Made by a program: the position numbers and the translations under genes. From Gymnogyps californianus (taxonomy: Eukaryota > Chordata > Aves > Accipitriformes > Cathartidae), in contig NC_059482.1 in NCBI RefSeq assembly GCF_018139145.2, positions 21,909,332 to 21,973,331 of the forward strand: a DNA stretch of 64,000 nt, given 5' to 3'. This document shows positions 14,401-25,600 of this stretch, one piece after another; within the stretch, counting starts at the first letter, position 1; each line of letters starts with the position of its first letter. The notes under the pieces were generated by a model. The model made no database searches and had not been told where the DNA came from. It saw only the letters and a list, made by a program, of their open reading frames with translations.

Positions 14401-17400
14401 AGCAGATTAAAGAGTTCAACTCCAAGTTTTATCAGTGCCCCTCAAGGCCACCAAAACCAACTCCTCCATCCCCCCGAGCCAGCTGCACGGGCAGCTCTGG
14501 CAGCACGGAGCGCCTGTCCCCGTGCTGTGCGGGAAGAGAAGGTGGGTTACATGCCTGGGCTGAAGGCAGAGCAGAGCGCTGCTCATCCCGGGCAGGAGGG
14601 TTTTGCAAAGAGATTCTGCATTTTAACAAGAGGACGAAGACAGGAGCGCTGCTCAGAAGCCCCTGGCCACCAGCGTAAAGGCAGTTAATGTAAAAGCCAT
14701 CAGGCTTCAAAGCATCTGCTCAGACCGATCGTGACTCTCGTTAGAAGGGGAATAAATGAACTAAGATTTACCTCGTAGCTCTTTTAACAGGCACAGTCTA
14801 CTCTTCCTGAGCCCTCTGGTTTCTTTGACATACACCTTACTGCGGACCAAAATGACTTCTTCCCTTGCAGGCGCTTTCAAAAACCAGCCACGTGGTTTGA
14901 CTCCAAAGCCCGACGGAGCCGTGAGCCTGCAGAGTCCGTGCTCCCCTCCACAGGGATCCGGATGCTCTGGCATAACCCTGGAGGCAACTTACTGAGCTTA
15001 TTCTTGTTAATGAGAGAAAAGTTATAGAGAAAGACCTTAATTGGGACAAAAATCAACCGACTTCCCATGCAAGGGGCATCGATATAACACCTCCAGAATG
15101 GGATCGAGCAATCCACACATTCAGCAAGTCAAACTTCCGCCAAGCCCAACAGAAAGCTGCCAGCTCAGGCTAAAGCAGCCTGACACCTTACGCCGCTTGC
15201 TTACTTTGACTACGACTCTGCCACCGTTCGGCCCGTACCTTAGCCCCGCTTCCCAAAGGCCCTGCCTGCGCTGCTGGAGCCGGCTGAGCTGAGGGTGGGA
15301 GATGGAAGGGCTGCAACTCTTCTCAGCTCCATTAACACAAATTAGTACCCAACCTGCTGAGTCTAGTCCAGCTACTGGAGACGGAGGACGGACAGACGCA
15401 CTTAAACCACGCCTAGGGAGCTGCCAAGATGCAACCCAGGCCAGAAAACACTCCTGTGCCCAAAGGATGTGGCTGGGTGTGTTGGGGAAATTCAAACACA
15501 ACCCAGTTGCATGCTGCAATGCAGGGAAGGAGCCAGGGAGCTGCAGGGCTGCCAGCCCGAGTCCCCCATCACACTGGGGAGCTGCTATTCTCCCACTGCA
15601 ACCTGCACAAGCCAAAAAAACCCACCCGCACCTACCTTGCCCAGGGCGATGGAGCAAGCGGCCAGGCCAATGAGTCCCCCTTTCCGGCTGTGGGGGTGCT
15701 GGGAGAGCGCGAACTCCTGCGACAGGATCTGGATCACGTGTTTGATTTGAGACGTGTTGTTCTGAGCCACAAATTCTCGTACCAGCCTGGAGAGAGAAGA
15801 GGAAAGCACCCAGGGGGGCTTTAGGTTCTGCCCAATACAAACGCTCGGGGCTTGGCTCCCTGCAGACGTCAGAAACAGGGATTTTCGGCCAGGACAAACG
15901 CCAGAGAAAGTAGTACCAAAATGGGGAACGCTGAAGGAACCCACAAGTGAAACCAGAGCTCTCCCCGCCTCCTCGCTCACATCCAACAGTGGCTTGCTGC
16001 CCTCCTGCTGCTCCCAGCCCGCAGCCTCCCACACCGCTCATGAACTCCCAGCCCAGGATGGACTCTCAAGGGCCACCTCATCGTGGCTGTGTGCTTGCAG
16101 AGGAGAAGTCACCAGGTCTTCAAACACCCTCTCCAACAGGGCGGGTTACGAGGCTCGTTTACCCCCAACACGGCACAAGACGGCAGCAGAGAACCGCTCA
16201 GCACACACCGAGAGCTCGGCAGGGAATTGTTGCCCACCAGACCCACACCCAGCACCAAGATTTTGGACCTTTCCAGCCACCCATGCATCGCTTCAGCTGA
16301 TATTCCATATATTTAATTATACAACTAATAGCATGTTTAAATATACTCTTAAACAGCACAAGCCTTACCAAAAAGCAAACAAGGTTTCCGTATGCAATAC
16401 CTCCTCCTCCCCAGAAACTTGCAGCTCGTTACGCAGAGATATTTATCAGCTGCACTTAAATGAAGAGATCTATAACCTCGCTCCAGCCTATGCAACCGCT
16501 TCAAGGTCCCGGGTCGCCCAACCTCTCCCCTGCGGCAGAGCCACTGGCCAGACAGGGAGGCTCAGGCAGCGGTGCAGGCAGCTGTGCAGGCAGCAGCACA
16601 CAGCTGGAGCATTGGTGGTTCAGTGGTAGAATTCTCGCCTGCCACGCGGGAGGCCCGGGTTCGATTCCCGGCCAATGCAACACCGTTTTCCCCCTTTTTT
16701 TTCTTTGCCTCCTATCCATAACATGGACCCAGGCATCTGAAAATCTCAGCCTAAATAAGGATCTTTACCTCAATCTCAAATGAAGGGGCAAAAGCTTCCG
16801 CTGCCTAACTCCGTACAGGTTTTTTTTTTTTTGGCACTATATCAAATCTCACGCTGCCCTCTCCCAGATGGGTGCCACTGGCCAGTCACCCACTTTATAA
16901 ACCAGGAAAATCGTTACAGAAGATGTTTATGAACTTTTTCTCCCAAAACGATTAGCGCCAGCTCTGTTCTCACCCTGCTCTGAGCAAAGCAGCTACACCC
17001 TTTCTCCTTGGGGCCATCACACAGCCCCCCCTTGCTCTTCCCACTCCGAAGCAGAGTTCTCCAACAGCTACAGCCCGACCCACTCTCACAAACTGCTGCT
17101 TTAGGGCAAATGGCTCCATCTCCAGTCCCACCCCAGCACCAGACTCCAACAGGAGGAACACACTGAGCTGGAGCGGCACAGACTGTCGGGGTGATCCTTT
17201 TACTGCCTACATTTAACAGACAGAGCTTTGTTTGAACAGAAATAATTTTACAGACTTCCTTCGAGAGTTTAAAGGGCTCAAGATTTAACTAACGAGGCAA
17301 AAGGCAGCAAAAAGCAATGTGCAGCATCAGAGAGTTTGCAAGCAGCAGGAGCTGCTCCCATATTACCGGCCAGAGGATGAGGAGGTACCTGAGCTGAGAG

Positions 17401-19414
17401 GCAGCGAGTCCCTCCTCGCTTGATGCCACAGACACAGGACAGACGCTGCCGGTGCCATTCTGTAATGGGTTTTAGCTGATCTAAACCTGTGTATCGGCAG
17501 AAAGCGCTGACCCTTACCTTCCTCCTCCTCATACCCTTCCCAAATTGGCTTTCCAGCTCTACTACCTGAACCATCTGACCCCAAATCAGACTTTGGTTGG
17601 CATAAGCCAACCACAAAACCCTAACCCTGGGCAGAATAAGTCAGAGCAGAGCTGCTTGGATAAGACAAGGAGTATCACCCCTCACAGCGGCAGCAAAGGG
17701 GCAGTTACTCAAGTATCCTGGAGGCTAGAGTTACAAGAACAGTGCAGCACATCTGCCACAACCCACCCTTAAGAAACTACTCCTATGAAGAAGGGAGAAA
17801 ATGAGGGAAAGATAAACACACAGAAGGAGAAGAAGGGGCTGGCTGGGTTGGGTTGTACCTGAGCACACACTCACCCCATCCCAAGAGCTGTTTTTCTCTG
17901 CTGCCTGTGTACACCCTCCCATGCAGGACCCCCCGTGTTCAAGGCACGCGGTTCCCACCCCACATCCCTCCCATGTCTCCTGCTGAACCCTCAGCAGAGC
18001 AGCTCCATCCCCCCGTCACTGGGCTGCCACAAGTCGCTGGCTGCTCCCCTCGCAGGCTCACCACAGCCGCATCTCCCACCCAAAACTCACCCTCCGGCTT
18101 GGATCATCGCTCCCAGCCCTGCGCTGGGCTGTCCCCTGAGGGGATGCTTCAGATCTCCTCCATGAGCTGAGCTCTCAGGCAGCACCCAGGGAGAACACAG
18201 TCCTTCCCAGGCAAAGCTGCAGACCAGAGCAGCACAAAGCACCCAGACCAGCACAGCGAGAGCGAGAAGACGCGCAGGGAACGTGTACGGGCAACACTAG
18301 AGGAGACACGGCCGTGTCAGCAGACGCCTGCAAACCTTCGCCTGGGATGCTCTGAAATGAAGGCCTGAGCTGTGCCGAAACAGCAGCGATGCAGGAAGAA
18401 CTAAAGGCAACACCCAATGGCCGGGGGTGACAGCAGGCGCTTCCCACCTCTGCAGCTGGGATCGAGCGTGGGACGAGCTTGGGCGAGACCTTGGGGGACA
18501 GGCGGGATGTCACCATGAGGTGATGAACCCAGACTGATGTGAGATGGGCCCTGGATGATGGGCACGGTCATCCCGGTGACAGCCTGCTGCCCAGTGAGAC
18601 CCTCGTGTCCCCCAGCCACGGTCAGGGCTGGGCACAGAGCCGGCCACCTCCACGAGCGTCGCGGAAGAGCGAGTAACGCCTTTCCAACAAGTTTCTAAAG
18701 CGATACTACTCGCGTGTTTACTTCACACAGTGCTGCGCAATGGCACTGGGGAGCCAGCGCCAGACCGGGCTTTCTGCGAGGGGCTCACTGGGATGACTCC
18801 GGCCCTGGGCCACGCGCCCTGAACCCCCGGGTCCCACTTGCGCCCAGAAGCCGAGGGGCTCGGAGATAAACTTCAGGGACCGGTGGCACGGGGATGGGAG
18901 ACACGGAGCAGCTCTAGGGGAGAGCTCCTCCCGCCTGGGCGCTGCCCCGGGGTGCTAGCCCCTGACAGGGTCACCGTGCCACCCAGAGTCCCCTTCCTGG
19001 GCTCCCGGGCCTGCAGCCCCCACGCCTCCCCACCCCCGAAGCCCCCAGCTCCCACCGGGGATCCGGGCCGGTCCCTTCCCGCGGCCGGTCCCACGGCGCA
19101 CGGCAGAACCCCAACTCGCCCTCCAGCATCCCGGGCCAGCTCCCACCACCCCGGGACTCCCACCACCCCAAGATCCCCCTAGCTCTCCCCGGGGCGCCGG
19201 GCCAGCCTCCACCCCCCCACCCCAGCCCCGGTGCGCTGGGGTAGCCCGGAGCGGCACCGCCCCCGTTCCCCTCCCGGTTCCCGGTAACCCCCGCCCCTCC
19301 CGCCTCTCACTTCTCGATCTCGAGGGCCGCCACCTTCCTCTTCTCGTAGAGCTTGTCGTTCAGCGCCCGCACCACGCTGGGCGCCAGCGGCGCCAGGTCC
19401 CGCTCGGCGTTCAT
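5431..19414 (-). CDS. VAC14: VAC14, PIKfyve complex scaffold; exons 1-10 (5' half of gene)
   Basis: VAC14 is the HEAT-repeat scaffold that holds the lipid kinase PIKfyve and the phosphatase FIG4 together on endolysosomes to control PI(3,5)P2. Coding exons, 5' to 3': 19311-19414, 15636-15786, 13076-13243, 12326-12388, 11194-11301, 10286-10395, 9185-9290, 7948-8082, 7509-7661, 5431-5490. All have GT-AG borders and matching phases apart from the two breaks below. The start is the ATG at 19414-19412, opening [20 protein letters not shown], which parallels the human N-terminus. Recognisable stretches include [20 protein letters not shown] (exon 2), [16 protein letters not shown] (exon 3), [18 protein letters not shown] (exon 5) and [20 protein letters not shown] (exon 8). 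Exons 3-5 fall in the Fab1/PIKfyve-binding HEAT region. The FIG4-binding C-terminal half is outside the window. Exons 7 and 10 each appear to lack one base; because VAC14 is essential in other vertebrates, I read these as sequence errors rather than a dead gene. Confidence 0.96.
5491..7508 (-). other. VAC14 intron 9, hosts a tRNA-Gly gene
   Basis: About 2.0 kb between exon 9 and exon 10. Apart from the tRNA at 6384-6454 I see only unique sequence, with a GC-rich CTGC-repeat flank just upstream (in tRNA sense) of the tRNA. Confidence 0.8.
6384..6454 (-). tRNA. tRNA-Gly(GCC), in VAC14 intron 9
   Basis: The 71-nt sequence folds as a glycine tRNA: acceptor GCATTGG pairs with CCAATGC, the A box is TGGTTCAGTGG, the B box is GGTTCGATTCC, and the anticodon GCC is read at 6422-6420. 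A run of six T on the transcribed strand (6378-6373) follows within 6 nt and would stop Pol III. No intron and no encoded CCA, as expected. It lies in the same orientation as VAC14 and is identical to the copy at 16609-16679. Confidence 0.97.
7662..13075 (-). other. VAC14 introns 3-8
   Basis: Introns 7662-7947, 8083-9184, 9291-10285, 10396-11193, 11302-12325 and 12389-13075. Only the CR1 fragment at 8837-8899 is recognisable; the rest is unique sequence without further exons. Confidence 0.8.
8837..8899 (+). repeat. CR1 LINE 3'-end fragment
   Basis: The text GATGGGCTGGAACTAGATGA, then CCTTTAAGGTCCCTTCCAAC and ATGATTCTAT, matches the well-known 3' end of CR1 elements, ending in the ATTCTATG-type tail. 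It lies in VAC14 intron 7, on the opposite strand to the gene. The 5' limit is not clear; only the last 60-odd bases are recognisable. Confidence 0.85.
13244..15635 (-). other. VAC14 intron 2
   Basis: About 2.4 kb. An AT-rich low-complexity patch lies at about 13380-13420. Nothing else is recognisable. Confidence 0.8.
15787..19310 (-). other. VAC14 intron 1, hosts the second tRNA-Gly gene
   Basis: The largest intron with both ends in the window, about 3.5 kb. It contains the plus-strand tRNA at 16609-16679, a T-rich run near 16820-16831, and the intronic part of the CpG-rich promoter region toward exon 1. Confidence 0.85.
16609..16679 (+). tRNA. tRNA-Gly(GCC), in VAC14 intron 1
   Basis: Identical 71-nt tRNA-Gly gene on the opposite strand to VAC14. 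The anticodon GCC is at 16641-16643, with intact A and B boxes and a complete cloverleaf. A T4 run at 16686-16689 and a longer T tract from 16695 provide Pol III termination. Its 5' flank is rich in GCAGGCAG, as is the 5' flank of the other copy, hinting at a shared duplication origin. Confidence 0.97.
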
Positions 19415-19565
19415 GGCCCCGCCGCCTCCGCACCCGCCGCCACCGGCGGCCACGTGACCCCGCCCGGCCGGCCCGCCCACGTGACCCCTGCCTCACACTG
19501 CAGAGCGCCCCCGCGCGGCGCGGAGGTTCGCCTGGTGCTGACGGGACCCGCTGCTCCGGGTTGCG
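18850..19565. promoter_or_regulatory. CpG-rich promoter region of VAC14
   Basis: GC-rich, CpG-dense DNA covers VAC14 exon 1, the start of intron 1 and the HYDIN-VAC14 gap. It contains several Sp1-like CCGCCC boxes (for example 19460-19465) and no TATA box near the expected start, which fits a housekeeping CpG-island promoter. The limits are estimated by eye. Confidence 0.7.
19451..19483. promoter_or_regulatory. Paired CACGTG boxes (CLEAR-like) upstream of VAC14
   Basis: Two palindromic E-boxes, CACGTG at 19451-19456 and 19478-19483, lie 37 and 64 bp upstream of the VAC14 ATG. Both are followed by AC, giving CACGTGAC, eight of the ten bases of the CLEAR consensus GTCACGTGAC bound by TFEB/TFE3/MITF. 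USF and MYC/MAX bind the same core. A link to lysosomal gene control fits VAC14's role but is inferred. Confidence 0.6.
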
Positions 19566-19570
19566 CTGGG

Positions 19571-19576
19571 TTTATT
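19571..19576 (-). terminator. HYDIN polyadenylation signal AATAAA
   Basis: A canonical AATAAA reads on the minus strand here, 112 nt after the HYDIN stop codon. A weaker ATTAAA lies closer to the stop at 19619-19614. No other canonical signal occurs before the VAC14 start, so cleavage probably falls near 19545-19560. This leaves only about 130-150 bp for the VAC14 promoter and 5' leader. Confidence 0.75.
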
Positions 19577-19687
19577 CCAAACCGACCGCTCCAGAGTTAA
19601 TTACCCCTCTCAGTTTAATTAACGAGGGCCCACCGTGAGAGACAGCTTCGCCCAGGCACCCTGAGAGGCCTCCCCCGGGAGCACCGG

Positions 19688-22600
19688 TCACTTGTGAGGG
19701 GGGAGGCCCCTGAGGTAGTAGACCCAGGAGACCCCCGCCCCCCCGGGGCAGGAGACCACCATCTTGCTGGTGATGGGGGCCCCGCCAGGGGCCGGGCCCC
19801 CCTCGAAGGAGACTGTGATGAAGGTGGTCTTCTTGGCACGCAAGCTCTCGGGAGCCCTGACGGTGAAGGCCGGGTGTTCCACCGTGTACTGGAAGGCCGT
19901 GGGCTGCAGGAAGATGTTCTTGAAGGGGATGGAGGTGGTGCCGCCGGCCTTGATGGGGAAGGGGCCCTGGGGCTTGGGCGGGAGGGCGAGGCCGAAGAGG
20001 GGGATGCTGTACTCGCCCCCAAGAGGGGAGGAGAGCTGCAGCGTGGCCCTGGCTTCACCCAGCTGGCAGGGCTCGTAGGTCACCTCCACGCTCACCTCCG
20101 AGCCCCCCGGGCTGGCGGGGGCCACGCTGATGGTTTTCTCTGTCTGGAAGTCGGCGCAGTTGGTCTGCACAGGGGAGAGAAGAGACCGTGGAGGCGGAGG
20201 GGGGGGTCACAAAAGCAGAGCCAGCACCTCAGGAAGAAACAAATGGTCCCCTGCCATCACCCTGGCCAGGATCCCTTTCCCGTGCCTGTCGCTGCACCTG
20301 TCCCACCCACACCATACCCCTGGTGAGCGCCCACGATGAACGGCCATAAGGACTGTCCAAACATGCCGAGCAGGAACAACCCTGCACCCAAACCCCAAGA
20401 CACCTTACTGCCAGAGCTGAGGTTTAAGGTGGAAGTCTAGGCACTGTGGAACCCGCAAGAGCTCCAACAAGGGGAGCAGAGAGGGGTCTGGAAGTGAGGA
20501 TAGTGCAGCTGGGGACAAGCCCAGCATCAGCAGGAAGACCCCCAGGCTCACATGGCCACCTCAGCTATGCCAGGCCAAGCGAGAGGGGCAGGATCCCTCG
20601 ACAGAGAGGGCTGATGCTGGCCAGATGAGCTGCCTCCCAGCAAGAGCCCAGGGCAAGCTGGGGTTACCTGGAGGAGGTAGTCTGTCTTCTGCCGGGTGTA
20701 ATTCATGATTTTGGTGGTGATGGTCTGACTAGAACCCAGTGTGGTGCAGAAGTACAGGGGCTTCTCCGGCCTGCTCGGGGTGGCTTTCAGGTGCAGGTTG
20801 TAGTAGAAAGAACCCAAGTCGCTGCTCTGGAGCACCAGGCGCCCAGTGCTTTCACCCATTTTCATGGGCTGGTACTCAAAGACAAGGTCAGCCTGGGAGG
20901 AAACAAAGGGAAAAGCCGCTGGGTCAGGCAGAGACAGGGAAGGCAGGGCCTGGGACGGGGGAAAATCAGTCCCTGGTGTGCTCACACAGTGCTGGAAAGC
21001 AGACCAGCACCCTCCCTCACTCCAACTCCCTCCCTCTGGGGCAGAGCCTCGCTGCATCTGGGGGACAGTTGACATGGGGGCCCGTCCCCAACAGCTGAGA
21101 GCCCCCCAGCACTATCCTAGAAGCTTCCCACCCTAAAACGCCCCTATACTCCCCCCGAGGGCACACATCATCTCCTATCAATCCAGGCTGCAGACACCCT
21201 GCCAGTGGGGCGAGGCATGGCCTGCAGCCACTCCAAACTGAAAATACCCCCACTAAATAAGGACCATGCGGCACAAGGACCTGCCACGTGAGGCCTGATG
21301 GGACCATATCACAAGGGGTAGCATGGCAGACTCCACCAGCGCAGGGCAATTCCTACTAGGGATGTTCTCACGCACTGCTTGCCCTCCGGATTATTAGCAA
21401 GTGGGAGCTGTCACCCTGGGAAAGCAGCCCCAGATGGTTCACGTAAGGGCATCACCCTTCAAGAGCACCCACTCCCAGAAAGGCTGCGGGGAGAGGAAGC
21501 GTACTGGATGAGCTTTGCTCCTACCTCCGACTGCGCAGGAACAGTGAAATGCGGGGGAACACTGATGTCGGGCACTTTGCAATCTATGGCAAACGTCACC
21601 GGGACAGGCAGAGGGTTGTCCACCTTGACGGTGGAAGACACTCTCTGCCGAACAGCAGCGGTCGTTTCAACAGTGCTGATGGGTCCCGAAGCGGTGGCCT
21701 TGAAAGTCACCATGTAGAACAAGTACTCCTCGGTCACCTCGTTGAGGAAGGTCACCTGAATCAGAGAAAAAGGGAAGCGCTGGTCATTCTGCACATAAAA
21801 ATATACCAGCTGTGCTAAGCCAGCCCAAAGAGCCCCCCAAGCTCTGCACCCTACTTCCACGAACGGCCATAAGCACCCACCTAGGAAGACTGCAAGACTA
21901 GGGAAAGCACGTGTGGGATTTCCACTTTGTAGTCTCCTGGCTGCCCATTGCTTCCAGCTCACCAATGTCCTGACCCACCTGTGCATCGCAGCCCCCAGTG
22001 GGACCCTCACAGAGAGGCTGACACGTGAGTGGGGTGTGCGGAGAGATGCCTGCTGTCCAGTACCCACCTAGGACACCTACAGTCCCACCAGTGGGCATGT
22101 GGAGGTATGAAAACAGGCGTGTAGCTTCTCAGTGAGCCAACAGCTCCTTGAAGGGCCCCGCAGCCCGGTGTCCACACTTACCATTGTGTTAAAGACTCCT
22201 TCCTTGTAGGAGAGGAAGGTGAGCTTGTAGTCCTTCTTGGCAGAGCCTGGCACGTCAATGTATTCCAGCCCCTGCAGCACAGAACTGCTTTCCAGGTTTT
22301 CTGGTTTGAGTATGTCCACTACCACGAGGAACCTGTGGGTGAGAAGGATGCAGTTGAAGGTCAACGGGAAGGACTCCCATAGGATACCCATCATGTGGGG
22401 GTACGACACAGCCCCTCTCATCCTCAATGCCTCAGGCACAGAGAGCCAGCTCTCATCCACCTTGGAGGAAAGCCCTCTAGGATGGGTCTGCACAGACAGA
22501 ACGTGGGTAGTGCGAGCCCAGACACCTATGGCCAGAAATGGCCAAGGAGAGCAAAAAGCTTGCAGGAAGAAGCTTCCAGGTAGTGGGAAGCCCTTCCTTG

Positions 22601-25600
22601 TGCTGCTGCAGGGATTGCTGATGGGACGAGACTTCCTGGGCCAGACTCACCTCTGTGGTCTGTTCAGCCAGTTGGAGACAGGGATGAGCTCAGTGTAGGA
22701 AGTCCTACACGGTACCTGCCGGAAAATGGTCCCTGAACACTTTGGGGCCTCAGCAGTTCCTTGCAGGAGGTAGTACAAGCCTGTCCCATCCGGCAATGGG
22801 AAGAAGATGGAGCCCTAGAAGACAAGAAATAGGACAAGTGAGCTCTCCTGCTCTCTGTCTGGATCAGTTACTGGCTCTCGAGCACACCAGGACAGTCCCA
22901 TGTCTCAGGCTGTCACTTGAGCAGCTTTGAGCTGCAGCCCCGTGTCCTGTGCAGGTGGAGATGGCAACGGTCGTACCCGCTCGGGCTGGCACAGCTACAG
23001 GACACAGAGGCAGCACATCTGGGCAAAGGCAAGGAAACACCGGCCCTGCAGCAGAGCTGGTCTGCCCATCCCAACGCTCCTCTACTTGCCTTACTAACCT
23101 GGGCACATCAGCTGCCAGCCCTGTGCTCGTGCAGGGACAGCCGTGGTAAGGGGGTGGCAGTCCCTGCTGAGCTCGACTGCCCTGGCAGCGCTGGGATTAG
23201 CCCCAACGTTATTGCCAAGAGAGCAGCCTGCAAGCTAGCGTGGCAAGGTCCCACCAGCCAGGGTGGGCCATGAAAAGTTCATATCCAGTACTCATTTTGG
23301 GTGCCAATGGGTCGCAGCCACCTGCCCTGTGGCATCTCCTCTGCCTCCAGAGCAGCTGAAAACTGCAGGACTTTTCATGCAGGGCTGTACATTAAAGAGA
23401 TACCGAACATATGCAACCCTACAGGGCACAGATCTGCTGTGCACCCTGGAAATTGAGCCCAGAAGTCTCTAGCCTCCGTTCTTGCCCTGGCCTCAATTCT
23501 GGCTCAGTATAAGCTCAGCTGGAGCAGGACAAGGGGCAGGTGTCTGTCACCCACCTCCAGCACCCCAGAGCCATTCTCAATTGACCCCCTTGATTTAAGA
23601 GCCTGTCCCTGGTGTGTCTCAGAAATAGTGCCCGTGAAAACAGAGGGGCCAGTCATGCCCCATCTGCCCAGCTTGAGACCTGCAGGAAGGGCTCTTTCCA
23701 AAGCTCCCACATTACCGAAGGTGACATCAAGAGAGATCTCTCTTGTCGTTTCCCACCTGACTGCTCATGGCCAGGGGGGGCACTGAGAAATGGCAGGGCA
23801 GCTTCGCCCCCCTTGTTCCCTGCATGCTGCAAAAGGACCCCAGCAGGGCAGTGCTGGCAGAAGTGGTCGTGCCCAGGGCTTGGGGAGCCTGTGCAGCCCA
23901 CAGGGCTGAGCACGGGGGTCGCTGAGCCCCCCCGGGCTGCACAGGCAGGGACCAGGAGCTGCACAGAACAAACTTCATTTCCTGGACCTTTAGAAAACCT
24001 GGCTTTCTAGGTTAGCTGCTCCAATGCGTTTAGTGGTCAGTCCAGACTTCCTACCTGAACTTTCCTTACACCTGGTCTCTAGCCACCAAGAAATCCAGCT
24101 TCCAACATAGGATCACAGGATAATTTCGGTTCATAGGGGACCTCTGAAGATCATCCCATCCATCCTCCTGCCCAAAGCAGGGTGAGCTATAAGGGTCACG
24201 CTATGAGGGTCAGCATGCTGGCACCGCTCACATACCTGATGCTTCTTGTTCTCAGAGCTCATGGTTAGGGGTTTGTAAGTGATCTTGTAGGGCTTGTTTT
24301 GTTGATTGGCCTCTAGATGGAAAAATTCAAGCCCTTTCCAGTGTTCCCCTTCAATGACAGGTTGCACGGTCCAGGCTTCATTGCTTGGGTTGGACAGGAG
24401 GATGGTCTGGCTGTGCTGCTCGCGCACGTCGCACGTGAAAGTCAGTGTCTGCAACAGAAGAGCACAGAGGCTGCTTGGTCATACCGGGGAATCCTTTCTA
24501 CTCAGACTCTGACTTGCTCTACGCACAGGGAGCAGCTTTTCCTTGTCATATGCAAAATTTCCATTTGAGCCATAACTTTTGGTGTAAATCAAGTTGTCGG
24601 TTCTTAGAAAAGGGAGAGGAATGAGTCTTTTGCATGCTGGGTGAAGGGGGCTGTTGCCTCTCAAGGAGGGAAGAAAGGAAATAGGAAGTCCTGGAAGGAT
24701 CTCTCTCCTGTGCAAGGACAAGACCTGCAGCTGCACAGCCCCTTCATGGGCAGCTCTGGGCTCTCGTTTGGGAGCAAGAGCCAACACCCCCCACAGCTGC
24801 ACCCTCCTGCAATGCCTGTGAGGGCCAGGAGCCCTCCACGCTGCATCCCTGTGCCCCAGGAGCTGGCTGCAGATGCCTTGCCCGCTCCTAGTGCTGAATG
24901 CCCTCCCCTGCCCCGACAGGGAGAAAACGTGTGGCTGCGGGTGCGATATTGTGGGTATAGCTGGGTGGCTCTGTGGGGAGGGTCTCAGAAGAGCCCTCGA
25001 GGGTGTCCCCATGGCAAGGGTGCTGCAATGCAGAGCCAGGACAGCTGACGTGCTCGCTGGAGGAGCAGCACCTTTAACAGGGGAGGAAGGCAATTACAGG
25101 GCTCAGAAATTTTGGGAATCCTGCCCAGCGATTTTCTCAGCTTTCTGGGATACCCAGGCAGGATGACAGGCAGGAGCGAATCCTATGCACCTAAGTGTCC
25201 TCCAGTCCCTGCCCTGGGAGAGATGTGGTGCAAATGGTGGGGTAAGGGGGGCACCCATCCTGTCTCTCCTCCGGTTACCTCTTTGGTCCCAGGGGTCTCC
25301 ATGCAGCATCCTGCCAGCGTAAGCTGGAGCGGCTCACTGCCCTGGATGAAGCACTGCAGGCCCTCGTACTGGATAGCCCGACTCAGCTTAGAAGGGCGGA
25401 AGGTCACAACGAAGGGGACATCCGTTCCTGGGGAGATGTAACCCTTTGTGGGGCTGATGGAGAAATCTGGCTTGAAGCTCTCGACGTCCCACTTAAACCT
25501 TGCCAAGGAAAACACAAGGACAGGAAGGAAGGATTAGCAACTGGGAGGCCGTGAATGCAATGTGCTGTTTCTAAGCCTCTTGTGGGCTTTTCTACCAGCT

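Noticed and set aside
15121..16041. Minus-strand open frame of 306 codons
   Set aside because: It runs through VAC14 exon 2 in a wrong frame and continues into introns on both sides. The real exon 15636-15786 has consensus splice sites and matches VAC14 in another frame.
17600..17640. Telomere-like CCCTAACCCT text
   Set aside because: It is a single occurrence of about ten bases without tandem repetition, expected by chance.
19694..20326. Plus-strand open frame of 210 codons opposite the last HYDIN exon
   Set aside because: It is the antisense shadow of a GC-rich, stop-poor coding exon. The composition is low-complexity Gly/Glu/Ala/Arg and resembles no protein I know.
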